This document shows positions 34,963 to 43,938 of a stretch of 64,000 nt of DNA, one piece after another. The notes beneath the pieces are model-generated. The model saw only the letters and a list, made by a program, of their open reading frames with translations. It ran no database searches and was not told where the DNA came from. Origin of the DNA: Psychrobacter sp. Choline-02u-9. GTDB lineage: Bacteria; Pseudomonadota; Gammaproteobacteria; Pseudomonadales; Moraxellaceae. The translations under genes and the position numbers were made by a program. Location: NCBI RefSeq assembly GCF_002836505.1, contig NZ_PJBF01000040.1, positions 372,001-436,000 of the forward strand, in the 5' to 3' direction. Positions within the stretch are counted from its first letter, which is position 1; each line of letters begins with the position of its first letter.

Positions 34963-36615
34963 ATGTCTGACGACAATGGCAAAGGTACGCAAGCGGAACG
35001 ACTGGTACAGTTGCGCCGTGACAAAGGATTTACTGCTGAGCAGCTAGCGCAAGCCATGACAGCCGCTGGTGCAAAAGTGAGCCGTGGTGCTATCTCAAAC
35101 TGGGAGCGCGGTACCAATGGCATTGTCTCATCTAAGCTGCCTACACTTGCGCGTATTTTGGGCTGTAGTGAAGGATATCTGTTGCGCGGCGACCTCAACA
35201 ATGAAGCTATTGATGCAGACGAGTCGACATCATCTGTAGAGCGCAGTGAACATCAAAAGATAGATACGATTTCTCACACCCAGTCAGACATTAAAATAAC
35301 TGATGCTCAATCGACGACACCTTATTCCGCTAGTAAAAAATCAAAAACCAATTCGACAACCAACCCGAAAAACGGTCATGCTATGAACACCATAAAAAAA
35401 TCTGATAAATTACAAAACGTTTGCTATGACATTCGTGGTCCTCTATTGCAGACTGCGAATAAGATGGAAGCAGAAGGCAAACGCATATTAAAACTAAACG
35501 TAGGCAATCCAGCACCTTTTGGTTTAGAAGCCCCGCATGAGATTTTGCGTGATGTCGCTATGAACTTATCTGAGGCAACTGGCTATTCAGACTCGCAAGG
35601 GATTTTCTCAGCGCGCAAAGCCATTTTGCAATATTATCAATCAAAGGGATTGCTGTCGGCCGTTGACGTACGTGACGTATATTTGGGCAATGGGGTTTCT
35701 GAGCTTATTGTCATGACCATGCAGGCGTTGATGAATGACGGTGATGAAGTCCTAATTCCAATGCCAGACTACCCGCTTTGGACTGCTGCTGCTAATCTCG
35801 CTGGCGGTACTGCGGTGCACTATCGCTGCAATGAAGAAGACAACTGGCACCCTGATATTGAAGATATTAAGTCTAAAATTACGAGCAAAACGAAAGGTAT
35901 CGTAGTTATTAACCCGAATAACCCAACAGGTTCACTTTATAGTGATGAGCTATTAAAGCAAATCATCGAAGTTGCTAAAGAGCATGATTTAATCATCATG
36001 GCTGATGAAATTTACGACCGTATTCTCTATGACGATAATGTACATACGCCGATGGGCACCTTAACTGACGACGTGCTAGTACTCTCTTACAATGGCTTGT
36101 CGAAGTCGCATCGTATTGCAGGTTTTCGCTCAGGTTGGATGATGGTATCAGGCCGCAAACAGCACGCAGCTGACTTTATTGAAGGCTTAGATATGCTAGC
36201 ATCCATGCGCCTTTGTTCTAACGTGCAGGGACAGTATGCCATTCAAACAGCGATGGGTGGGCATCAGAGCATGCAAGACCTGACTTCTGAAAAGGGTCGC
36301 CTATATAAGCAACGTGAAATGGCAGTCTCACGTCTTAATGCTATCAAAGGTATTTCTTGTACCATGCCTCAAGGCGCGTTTTACTGTTTCCCAAAAATGG
36401 ATCCAGAGGTCTATCCTATCACCGATGATATGGATTTTATGATGGACTTGCTCGTTGAAGAAAATGTATTGATGGTTCAAGGTACTGGGTTTAACTGGGA
36501 TAGACCCGACCATTTCCGTCTGGTGTTCTTGCCTAACTTGCTTGACCTAGAAAATGCGATGGATAGATTGGACAGATTTTTTGCCAAAAAACGTAAGCAG
36601 TTTGGTACCGAGTAA
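34963..36615 (+). CDS. XRE-type HTH domain fused to AlaA-like aminotransferase
   Basis: 550 residues in two parts. Residues 9-78 are a Cro/C1-type helix-turn-helix (AERLVQLRRDKGFTAEQLAQ, then VSRGAISNWERG and LPTLARILGCSEGYLLRG). Residues 80-145 are a Ser/Thr/Lys-rich linker. From about 146 the protein is a complete class I aminotransferase of AlaA type (glutamate-pyruvate): LKLNVGNPAPFGLEAPHEIL, NPNNPTG (318-324), MADEIYDR, and Schiff-base Lys381 in SYNGLSKSHRIAGFRSGW. An internal ATG at 35383 (Met141) could make the enzyme alone. The layout is like MocR regulators but with an unrelated DNA-binding domain. Residues needed for catalysis are kept, so it may be both enzyme and repressor. Confidence 0.85.
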   Translation: MSDDNGKGTQAERLVQLRRDKGFTAEQLAQAMTAAGAKVSRGAISNWERGTNGIVSSKLPTLARILGCSEGYLLRGDLNNEAIDADESTSSVERSEHQKIDTISHTQSDIKITDAQSTTPYSASKKSKTNSTTNPKNGHAMNTIKKSDKLQNVCYDIRGPLLQTANKMEAEGKRILKLNVGNPAPFGLEAPHEILRDVAMNLSEATGYSDSQGIFSARKAILQYYQSKGLLSAVDVRDVYLGNGVSELIVMTMQALMNDGDEVLIPMPDYPLWTAAANLAGGTAVHYRCNEEDNWHPDIEDIKSKITSKTKGIVVINPNNPTGSLYSDELLKQIIEVAKEHDLIIMADEIYDRILYDDNVHTPMGTLTDDVLVLSYNGLSKSHRIAGFRSGWMMVSGRKQHAADFIEGLDMLASMRLCSNVQGQYAIQTAMGGHQSMQDLTSEKGRLYKQREMAVSRLNAIKGISCTMPQGAFYCFPKMDPEVYPITDDMDFMMDLLVEENVLMVQGTGFNWDRPDHFRLVFLPNLLDLENAMDRLDRFFAKKRKQFGTE

Positions 36616-36632
36616 ATCATTATACATCATTA

Positions 36633-36671
36633 AAAAAACGCTTATCGGCATGATGCTGATAAGCGTTTTTT
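36633..36671 (+). terminator. Intrinsic terminator of the HTH-aminotransferase gene
   Basis: AACGCTTATC pairs with GATAAGCGTT around a small loop, with A runs on the left and T runs on the right. It lies directly before MITE copy 2. Confidence 0.9.
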
Positions 36672-36683
36672 ATTGCGTTGAAC

Positions 36684-36859
36684 CTAGGGCGTGTCTTCAA
36701 TTCACCCGATAGTCATCTAAATGGGCTAAAAATGGCTAAATCTTGCCAAACATCGTCAAATAGCTGGTTAATATCCCGATATTATCTGCGCTATTTTTCT
36801 TGTTTGACGGCAATTTATCTCATTTTTACCACCATTTTTGAAATGAAGACACGCCCTAG
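36684..36859. mobile_element. MITE copy 2 (168 bp plus CTAG flanks, opposite orientation)
   Basis: The element at 36688-36855 has the terminal inverted repeat GGCGTGTCTTCA/TGAAGACACGCC and CTAG on both sides. It is the reverse complement of the copy at 6863-7030 with three substitutions. No transposase; a 62-codon frame crossing it is chance. Confidence 0.9.
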
Positions 36860-36903
36860 TTATTAAAACTCAATTATGATAATTCACTGATAAAAACAGC
36901 GCA

Positions 36904-38511
36904 TTAAAAAATATTGCTCAATACGAGATAACTAATAGCAGACATAGTAGCCGCTGCAGGTAGCGTCACAATCCAAGCTAAGCCAATCGGCTTCATAAGC
37001 TTCCAGTTAGTATCTCTGTTGACGATACCGATACCCAGTACCGCACCTACTAGCGTGTGAGTACTAGATACAGGCAGACCCATTGTCGATGCGCCCATTA
37101 CAACAGCTGCTGCAGCCAACTCAGCTGAGAAACCTGAAGCTGGATGCATTTTCGCTAGATTGGTACCAACGGTTTGAATCACTTCTTTACCAATGAACCA
37201 AAGACCAACGATTAGTGCCACACCAAAGGTCAGCATGACAGCAGGTGGAACAGCAGCTTCAGTAGCGATACTATTAGTACGAATCACATCCATAATGGCG
37301 GCAAAAGGACCAACGGCATTGGCGATATCGTTTGAACCATGACTAAAGGCAAAAGCTGACGCGGTAAAGACCTGCATCCAGCTAAACATAATGAACGTCG
37401 CTTTGGTCAAATCTTCTTTGTGCTTACCGCGGATACTCTTGGTATAGATATAGGTCGCTAACCATACTAGCGCCGCTATCATACCCATAATCAAGAAGCC
37501 CTGTAGTGTGGTCAGGCCGCTATTAACATTTTTAAGACCTTTAAAGACGACTAGAGAAGTCATCACCGCACCACCTGCGGCAGCAATGATAGGTACCCAT
37601 TGCTTAAGTGCTTTTAGAGTATCAAGGCTACTGCGCTCATTCTCAATATCATAAAGCTTTTTATAGTAATCAGTTTCTAGGTCTTCAACAATACAATCGT
37701 CATCTTTATAGATTTCCTGATCACGTAACATCGCTGACGTATAAGCCAATTGCTCAGACTCTGTCAAACCATCCAAAAACTCTTTATGATTTTGCTTTAA
37801 GACTTTTTTATTGCCTTTTAGCGTCGCAATATAGGCTTCGGTTTTATCGTTATATTCAATGATGTTTTTCTTGATTTGTCCATATAAAAGATAAGACAAC
37901 ACGCCACCTAGTAGCGGCGACAACACCCAAGAAATAGCGATGGTTCCAACCGTTCCCCAGTCTACCGTTGATAGCGCCATGTCCGTACCACCTAACGTGA
38001 TACCTAACACAATGGAGCTACCAATCACACCACCAATAATGGAGTGCGTGGTCGAAACAGGCAGACCTTTTTTGGTCGCAAATAACAGCCAAAATGCTGC
38101 TGCAACCAATGCGGAGAGCATGACATAAATGAACTGATTGGGCGTCACTGATAGACCATCTAGATCGACGATGCCGCTTCGAATCGTATCAGTCACCTCC
38201 CCGCCTGCAAGAACTGCCCCCGATACTTCAAATATCGCGGCAATACCCAATGCTTGCGGGATAGTCAACGTCCCTGCACCCACCGAAGTACCAAATGAGT
38301 TGGCGACATCGTTACCACCGATATTGAATGCCATAAAGACACCAAAAGCGGTCGCCACAATGAATAGCGTCGTTTGTTGACGCATGGTGTAATCTAAACC
38401 CCACCACAAAAAGTAGGAAGTCATCGCAATCAGTAAAATGGCAAAAAATAGATTGATTCTCATAGAGCCAACTGGCTTGACTGACTCTGTAGAACTGCTG
38501 CTAATACCCAT
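36904..38511 (-). CDS. PiT-family inorganic phosphate transporter
   Basis: 535 residues with about ten to twelve membrane segments in two inverted PiT repeats. It imports phosphate, probably as a neutral metal-phosphate complex, by proton or sodium symport. The N-terminal repeat contains FMAFNIGGNDVANSFGTSVG and the C-terminal repeat contains FAFSHGSNDIANAVGPFAA, the paired GGNDVANS/GSNDIANA signatures. GLPVSTTHSIIGGVIGSSIV and GLPVSSTHTLVGAVLGIGIV are the second pair. A cytoplasmic loop of about 110 residues in the middle is charged. No pho box was identified upstream. It may work with the polyphosphate enzyme gene at 39079. Confidence 0.93.
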   Translation of the reverse strand: MGISSSSTESVKPVGSMRINLFFAILLIAMTSYFLWWGLDYTMRQQTTLFIVATAFGVFMAFNIGGNDVANSFGTSVGAGTLTIPQALGIAAIFEVSGAVLAGGEVTDTIRSGIVDLDGLSVTPNQFIYVMLSALVAAAFWLLFATKKGLPVSTTHSIIGGVIGSSIVLGITLGGTDMALSTVDWGTVGTIAISWVLSPLLGGVLSYLLYGQIKKNIIEYNDKTEAYIATLKGNKKVLKQNHKEFLDGLTESEQLAYTSAMLRDQEIYKDDDCIVEDLETDYYKKLYDIENERSSLDTLKALKQWVPIIAAAGGAVMTSLVVFKGLKNVNSGLTTLQGFLIMGMIAALVWLATYIYTKSIRGKHKEDLTKATFIMFSWMQVFTASAFAFSHGSNDIANAVGPFAAIMDVIRTNSIATEAAVPPAVMLTFGVALIVGLWFIGKEVIQTVGTNLAKMHPASGFSAELAAAAVVMGASTMGLPVSSTHTLVGAVLGIGIVNRDTNWKLMKPIGLAWIVTLPAAATMSAISYLVLSNIF

Positions 38512-39078
38512 ACGTTAGTACGTCCTGCGTAAGCTGATTAAAATTATATGAGGTTGATAATATTGCACTGCTACTCACAGTACTTGTTACGGCATCTAAT
38601 GAAGTAGCAATGGAAAATATATAACATGCGATTAGAAGGCCTTGAACCGACTAGAGCGAAAGGGAAAGCACATCCTTCAACATGTCACAAAGCCGCAAGT
38701 GATATTGCCAAATCGTCTGATTACAGCATCTTGCGGCTTATATATTTCTTAGCGATATTTGTGGTACTACTAACAGCTATTGTAACAATTTTTGTCGTAA
38801 TTATTAAGTTATCTATACTAAATAACCAAAACACGTTGTTTGCTAAATTAAAATTATTATTTAGCAGGAGCTGTTTTGCGCTCTATTATATTAAATATGA
38901 GCACATAATGCATGATGATATTGCGAGATTTGTAACTGCGGGTGTATACGGACAAGACCACACTCTGTAAAAGACAGGATGGCTCGAATATGTTTCGAGC
39001 CATCCTACTTAGGAAATACTTGAAAAATACAGCTATATAAACCTATAAGAGCCCTTAAAACTCATTCATTTTTGAGAA
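38512..39078. other. Region between the PiT and PPK2 genes, with a doubtful ORF
   Basis: 567 bases. A 114-codon plus-strand frame (38626-38970) has one hydrophobic segment (about 37-62) but no ribosome binding site of note. Its opening, MRLEGLEPTRAKG, resembles the peptide produced by translating the complement of a tRNA T-arm. I could not fold a tRNA there, so neither a gene nor a tRNA remnant is supported. The PPK2 terminator hairpin is at 38970-39006. Confidence 0.3.
38970..39006 (-). terminator. Hairpin terminator of the PPK2 gene
   Basis: Perfect 13-bp arms AGGATGGCTCGAA (38976-38988) and TTCGAGCCATCCT (38994-39006). Read on the minus strand they are followed by GTCTTTT. Located 73 bases after the stop codon at 39079. 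Confidence 0.65.
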
Positions 39079-40788
39079 CTATTTGCTTTCAGAAAATGCA
39101 GACAACTGCTCTATAGCATGATCTAACACATCTAAACGCGCCTGACGCTTTTCGTTGGTCGCAACAACACACCATGGCGCCGTCGTTGTATCTGTACGTG
39201 CCAGCATATCTGCTGCAGATTGCACGTAGTCTGACCATTTATCACGGTTACGCCAGTCATCATCTGTCAGTTTAAATTGCTTATGCGGTGTTTCTTGACG
39301 ATCTTCAAACCGTTTAAGCTGCTCTTTTTTATCAATCGCTAACCAATATTTGATAACCAACGTTCCTGCTGCTGCCAAATCTGCCTCGAAACGATTGATT
39401 TCATCATATGCTCGTTGCCATTCATTAGGAGATGCAAATCCTTCGATGCGCTCAACCAGCACACGCCCATACCAAGTACGATCGAAAATAGCGATACGGC
39501 TAATACGATTGGTTTGTTCGTCAGGCAATCGCGTCCAGAATCGCCACAAGTAAGGATGCTGGGTCTCATATAACATCGGTGCGCCAATATTATAAATTTG
39601 ATACTCGCGAGGATCTAGCGGTGCGACCAATCTTTTGATTGCACCGCCCTTGCCAGCAGCGTCCATTCCTTCAAAAGCAAATACAACATGCCGACCTTGG
39701 CGTGCACGTAGCAACTCAGCGAGTCTTGCCTGCTTCTCTGCCAATGCCTCACGATAGACGGACTTACTGATTTTTTTATCTTTAATAGACGTCAGCTGCT
39801 TAGGTATTGGTACAGGTTCAAACTGTTTTTGTTTAGTATCTGAGTTAAGTTCCAGTTTTTCGGACTGAGAATGGTTTTCTGACGTTTCCTTGTCATTGTC
39901 GTTATTATTGTCATTGTCATTGCTATCTGTCTGACTACTCACCAGCGCTGTTTGCATAGCATGTAGCACCAAATGACAAAAGTTATCAGCGGCCTCTAAC
40001 TTATCATCACCATCAATGATGACCCAGTCATCCTGTTGACGCAGCAAGGTCGCAGCCACCTCATTAAACTTCTCAATGACTTGTTTATTATTCCAGTCAA
40101 TTTGATACAAAAACTGCGGATCTGCTTCATCATCCTTTAAGCGACTGTGCAACGTTTCAATATCGACATGAAACCAACATTTTAATAACTTGGTTTGATT
40201 GGCAATGAGATCGTTTTCAAATGCTTTTAGTGTATTTAACTGCTGCTGTAGATAGTCTTGCCACTGAGCGATAGGAAGCGAATTTTTACCTTTTTGACCT
40301 TTATCATTTGATAATGCTTCAAGGTTCTCACTATCTGATGTCGCTAGTCGCATGACGTTATATAATAAATCAGCATACCAGTTGCCGAAATACACCATGA
40401 CATCACCATGGCGTGGCATGGCGCTAGTATGCGCTTGCCAAATGGGTTGATAACTCAATGGCGAATGACCAATAGTTGCCTCAACTTTAAGCAGCCTTGG
40501 ATCTACCCATTGCCGTAATTGCTTAACGGCGGTACCTTTACCTGCCTGCTCCATTCCGTTCACTAGCACTAACAGACCTGTTGGCTTATTGAGGGTCAGC
40601 GGCGTTTGCTGGCGAGTGGCTTTTAAAGCATACTGAGCTGTTACCAATGCCAGTCTAAGCGAATCCTCGTCCAGTGAAAACTGACTCAAAGGATTGGGCT
40701 TTAGACGCTGCTCCACAACTTGCTCACTAAATTGTGTACTTACCGCTTGTGGTGCTTTTGGTTCAGTAGTATCATTTTTTTTAGACAT
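39079..40788 (-). CDS. Polyphosphate:AMP phosphotransferase, two-domain PPK2
   Basis: 569 residues with two fused PPK2 domains, the class II layout of Acinetobacter PAP. It phosphorylates AMP to ADP using polyphosphate. Domain 1 (about 40-280) has Walker A GMEQAGKG (79-86) and a degenerate lid. Domain 2 (about 335-565) has GMDAAGKGG (about 374-382), APLDPREYQIYNIGAP and Walker B-like RIAIFDRTWYGRVLVERIEG, and is probably the catalytic half. A linker at about 284-330 is Asp/Asn/Ser-rich and longer than expected. It is a neighbour of the PiT transporter (same strand, about 570 bases upstream), which suggests a phosphate/polyphosphate theme. Confidence 0.92.
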   Translation of the reverse strand: MSKKNDTTEPKAPQAVSTQFSEQVVEQRLKPNPLSQFSLDEDSLRLALVTAQYALKATRQQTPLTLNKPTGLLVLVNGMEQAGKGTAVKQLRQWVDPRLLKVEATIGHSPLSYQPIWQAHTSAMPRHGDVMVYFGNWYADLLYNVMRLATSDSENLEALSNDKGQKGKNSLPIAQWQDYLQQQLNTLKAFENDLIANQTKLLKCWFHVDIETLHSRLKDDEADPQFLYQIDWNNKQVIEKFNEVAATLLRQQDDWVIIDGDDKLEAADNFCHLVLHAMQTALVSSQTDSNDNDNNNDNDKETSENHSQSEKLELNSDTKQKQFEPVPIPKQLTSIKDKKISKSVYREALAEKQARLAELLRARQGRHVVFAFEGMDAAGKGGAIKRLVAPLDPREYQIYNIGAPMLYETQHPYLWRFWTRLPDEQTNRISRIAIFDRTWYGRVLVERIEGFASPNEWQRAYDEINRFEADLAAAGTLVIKYWLAIDKKEQLKRFEDRQETPHKQFKLTDDDWRNRDKWSDYVQSAADMLARTDTTTAPWCVVATNEKRQARLDVLDHAIEQLSAFSESK

Positions 40789-41108
40789 GATTACACTCGC
40801 TATTATTGTTATTGGGCGGCTTTACTAATGAATGACTTATGGGATAGCTCTCGATAAGATAACTCTTAATATTTCTATCTCATCAATCATTTTTATCTCA
40901 TTTAATCATAGCACTGCGCCAATCGAGTAAATAATATTGCTGTGTAACAGATTGGTATTTGTATTCTTAATTATTTTCTTTTAAGGTGAACACAATTTTG
41001 AGTATAGGATAGAACAGTTGTTGAAAACCTTATAACCCTGAACCACCATATTTAAAACAACAATACTTAAATTTGATTACCCTATTTACTTCTACAGGAT
41101 TCACTGCC
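40789..41108. other. Intergenic region between the PPK2 gene and the FFLEELY-type gene
   Basis: 320 AT-rich bases with divergent promoters; no RNA gene, dyad or ORF recognised. Confidence 0.4.
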
Positions 41109-41822
41109 ATGACCGCTTTAGCTGATTTACAACAGCATTTGACACGTTTTTGGGCGATGCCTCATCACCAAAATGATGAATTAAATGCTAAGCTCAAAGA
41201 AGTACAATCATGGCAACAAGCACGTCTCCAGCAGACGCATCGCGAGCTATTTGAACAACCTAAAAACCAACTAATGGCCGATTACTTCCTCACCCAACTG
41301 TATGGTGGCGAAGAGTTCAAGTTATTAGCAGAGCAATTGGCACGTATCCTGCCAAAAGCGAAAAAGCTAGAACGTCTTGCCAAAGAGTCAGCTCTAGAGG
41401 CTGGTAGCATGGGTATCCAAGCAGCAATTTTTGCCATTGAGCTAGATCTGCATTTAGCCCAGTGGTTACTCGCTCAAGATTTGCCAGTGAACGAAGAGAA
41501 CATGCTAACCGCCTATCGAACTATCGATGAAGAAAACGAGCGCCGAGTTCAGATTGCCAATTTAAAAGACGTCTGTTATCGCACAGACAAACATTTAAAT
41601 TCGTTTATGCTCAAAAAAGCCTTTGCACTAGCAAAAAGTACAGCCTATCGTCATGGCTACCAGCCGCTTTATGATTTTATTGATACAGGATTTAAGGCCA
41701 TGAAACCTCTGAGCAGCGTCAGCGATTTTATTGAGCCGTTCTGCAAGCGTGAGCTGTCCATTATTGATCAGGTTCATGATACGGATAATGGCAGTAAGCC
41801 AGTAGCGTTTGGTGTATCATAA
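41109..41822 (+). CDS. FFLEELY-type hypothetical protein of Moraxellaceae
   Basis: 237 residues from the ATG at 41109 (MTALADLQQHLTRFW). The frame is open 12 codons further to a TTG, but the ATG has an AGGAT-type ribosome binding site. The protein is all-helical and charged, with no signal or membrane segment. ADYFLTQLYGGEEFKLLAEQ near residue 55 matches the FFLEELY-type motif after which this Moraxellaceae family is named. No function is known to me. It lies 87 bases upstream of ubiE in the same direction and could be the first gene of the ubiquinone cluster. Confidence 0.75.
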   Translation: MTALADLQQHLTRFWAMPHHQNDELNAKLKEVQSWQQARLQQTHRELFEQPKNQLMADYFLTQLYGGEEFKLLAEQLARILPKAKKLERLAKESALEAGSMGIQAAIFAIELDLHLAQWLLAQDLPVNEENMLTAYRTIDEENERRVQIANLKDVCYRTDKHLNSFMLKKAFALAKSTAYRHGYQPLYDFIDTGFKAMKPLSSVSDFIEPFCKRELSIIDQVHDTDNGSKPVAFGVS

Positions 41823-41909
41823 GGTCAATATGTTGAATAGCCAATTGACGCTTACTATTTAACGATTTCCTCCGATAAAGACAATCATAAAAATAAATTC
41901 TAGGACAAC

Positions 41910-43013
41910 ATGATGACTGATAATTCAAAAGATAGCAGCGCCCCTTCTAATCAAGCCACAACAACTAATGGTCATTTGCAAGACAAACTGGTAAAAGACA
42001 GTATTGCTCATAATCAACAGATTAGCGCGCAGATATTACGCAACCAAACAACCAATGTCGTGCCGAGCAAGAATAATAGCGTTGCTAGTGATGACAATAG
42101 CGACTTTACTAAAGTTCAAGACCTACCAACTGGAACGCCACAAGGCCAACAAACCACTATGCCAAACAACGATCAAACGACTCGCACAAACCCTTCAGAG
42201 CAAACCATAAAACAAACGCTATTCAATCAGCGTGATGATATCAATAATCCGCACACGCCTGAAACAGACGGCAACGAGCAGACGCATTTTGGTTATAAGA
42301 CAGTCAATAAAGCAGAAAAACAAGCACGTGTGGCTGACGTATTCACTTCTGTTGCCAAAAAATACGACATCATGAATGACTTGATGTCATTCGGTATTCA
42401 TCGTCTGTGGAAACGCTATGCGATTAGTCTATCAGGCGTACGTGCTGGTCAGCATGTCCTTGATATCGCTGGTGGTACAGGTGATTTAGCCAAAGTATTT
42501 AGCCGTGAAGTTGGTCGAAATGGCCACGTAGTACTATCTGATATCAATGCTGCGATGCTAGAAGTAGGCCGTGAGCGCCTGATTAATGCTGGTTGTAATA
42601 ATGTTGATTTTGTCTTGGCAAACGCTGAGACATTAGCACCATTTGATGATGAAAGCTTCGATTTAGTGACCATTAGCTTTGGTTTGCGTAACGTCACAGA
42701 TAAAGATGCCGCGCTAAAATCTATGTATCGCGTCCTAAAGCCAGGCGGTCGTCTATTGATTTTAGAATTCTCCAAACCAGTATTTGAGCCACTATCTAAA
42801 GCCTATGATTTGTATTCATTTACCGCACTGCCAGTGATGGGTAAGCTGATTGCTAATGATGCTGAAAGTTATCAGTACTTAGCTGAGTCAATTCGTATGC
42901 ATCCTGATCAGCAGACACTCAAGCAGATGATGCAACAAGCTGGGTTTGAAAACTGCGATTATCATAACTTGACTGCTGGTATCGTGGCTGTCCATCGCGG
43001 CTTTAAAGCGTAA
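41910..43013 (+). CDS. ubiE: Ubiquinone/menaquinone C-methyltransferase with long N-terminal extension
   Basis: 367 residues against about 250 for typical UbiE. The methyltransferase occupies about 126-367: [20 protein letters not shown], then [23 protein letters not shown] motif [14 protein letters not shown] (183-195), and [17 protein letters not shown]. It C-methylates the benzoquinone ring in ubiquinone synthesis. The first 125 residues are hydrophilic and Asn/Gln/Ser/Thr-rich with no recognisable domain. AGGA at 41902-41905 supports initiation at 41910 or the adjacent ATG at 41913, so the extension is likely translated. It is followed by ubiJ and ubiB. Confidence 0.95.
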   Translation: MMTDNSKDSSAPSNQATTTNGHLQDKLVKDSIAHNQQISAQILRNQTTNVVPSKNNSVASDDNSDFTKVQDLPTGTPQGQQTTMPNNDQTTRTNPSEQTIKQTLFNQRDDINNPHTPETDGNEQTHFGYKTVNKAEKQARVADVFTSVAKKYDIMNDLMSFGIHRLWKRYAISLSGVRAGQHVLDIAGGTGDLAKVFSREVGRNGHVVLSDINAAMLEVGRERLINAGCNNVDFVLANAETLAPFDDESFDLVTISFGLRNVTDKDAALKSMYRVLKPGGRLLILEFSKPVFEPLSKAYDLYSFTALPVMGKLIANDAESYQYLAESIRMHPDQQTLKQMMQQAGFENCDYHNLTAGIVAVHRGFKA

Positions 43014-43131
43014 CGATAGAGTACGATTTGCAAGACTATTACGTTTAACAGACCTTATTGAACCTAACACGAACACACTATGCGCTGATGCAGCTAATGC
43101 GAAGGCGCTCACTTAACGATGCGAGAGCCTT

Positions 43132-43836
43132 ATGCTGACTGTCCTTCTATTAGCTGGTGCCGAAAAGCTAATTAACATTGCCATTGCTAGTGATGAGATT
43201 ACCAAAGCAGGTTTAGCGCCCCTTGCAGGTAAGGTGTTACGTCTTAATATGGGAATGCCGGAGATTCATTTAGATATCTTGTTCACTCATGAGCGTTTGC
43301 GCTTTGAGCCGGTCACGACAGAGAGCGTATTTGAGCCAAGTGGCCAGATGAATGAGCGCCAAAGAGCCGGCATGGAGCGCGCACGTTTTGGTCACAGTCG
43401 TCCGGACTGTACCATCACCGTAGACAATGCCGCTCAACTACTCAATCTAATGCGCGGTGCGGAAGGTAACCTGCCAATCGCTGGCGATTACAAAGTGCTA
43501 ATGCAGCTCAAACAACTGGTTGCAGGATTTGACCCTGACGTGGCTGGACAGCTTGAGCCTTTTATTGGTAAACCAATGGCTAGCCAGTTACACCTTCTTA
43601 TCTCTCAGCTCAAAGGTAGCTGGCGTCATAGTGCCAAACGTGCTTTTGATGACGTCAGTGATTGGGCCAATGAAGTAGCTGGCAATAGCACACCTGACCC
43701 TATCGAGGTGGCTGAAGCAAATGATCTTAAGCAGCTATTGTTAAAATTACGTGCTGACGTCGAACGAGAAGAAGCCAAACTTGCTGCTATCAAAGAAGAG
43801 CAAGCTCAGTTTCTTAACAACTCGTTTCATCAATAG
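43132..43836 (+). CDS. ubiJ: Ubiquinone biosynthesis accessory protein UbiJ (SCP2 domain)
   Basis: 234 residues. UbiJ scaffolds the soluble Ubi complex and binds ubiquinone intermediates through its N-terminal SCP2 lipid-binding domain. The N-terminal region (LLLAGAEKLINIAIASDEIT, then LAGKVLRLNMGMPEIHLDIL) fits that domain. The C-terminal half is helical with a coiled-coil-like end (LLKLRADVEREEAKLAAIKE), as in E. coli UbiJ. Its position between ubiE and ubiB matches the conserved ubiEJB order, which strengthens the call given low sequence conservation in this family. Confidence 0.88.
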   Translation: MLTVLLLAGAEKLINIAIASDEITKAGLAPLAGKVLRLNMGMPEIHLDILFTHERLRFEPVTTESVFEPSGQMNERQRAGMERARFGHSRPDCTITVDNAAQLLNLMRGAEGNLPIAGDYKVLMQLKQLVAGFDPDVAGQLEPFIGKPMASQLHLLISQLKGSWRHSAKRAFDDVSDWANEVAGNSTPDPIEVAEANDLKQLLLKLRADVEREEAKLAAIKEEQAQFLNNSFHQ

Positions 43837-43938
43837 CCGATTGTCTCAATCATAAATGAACGCTATTACCGATGGCACTATTTATGATTAAGCACAACGC
43901 CTACCCCATTTTCGTCTTTGTTTAGAGTACCTAACCTC

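Noticed and set aside
36678..36866. 62-codon plus-strand frame
   Set aside because: It runs through MITE copy 2 and shows no protein features; the element is non-coding.
38626..38970. 114-codon plus-strand frame beginning MRLEGLEPTRAKG, with one hydrophobic segment
   Set aside because: No convincing ribosome binding site. The opening resembles translation of a tRNA T-arm complement, and the AT-rich composition fits chance. I also tried to fold a tRNA on the minus strand and could not.
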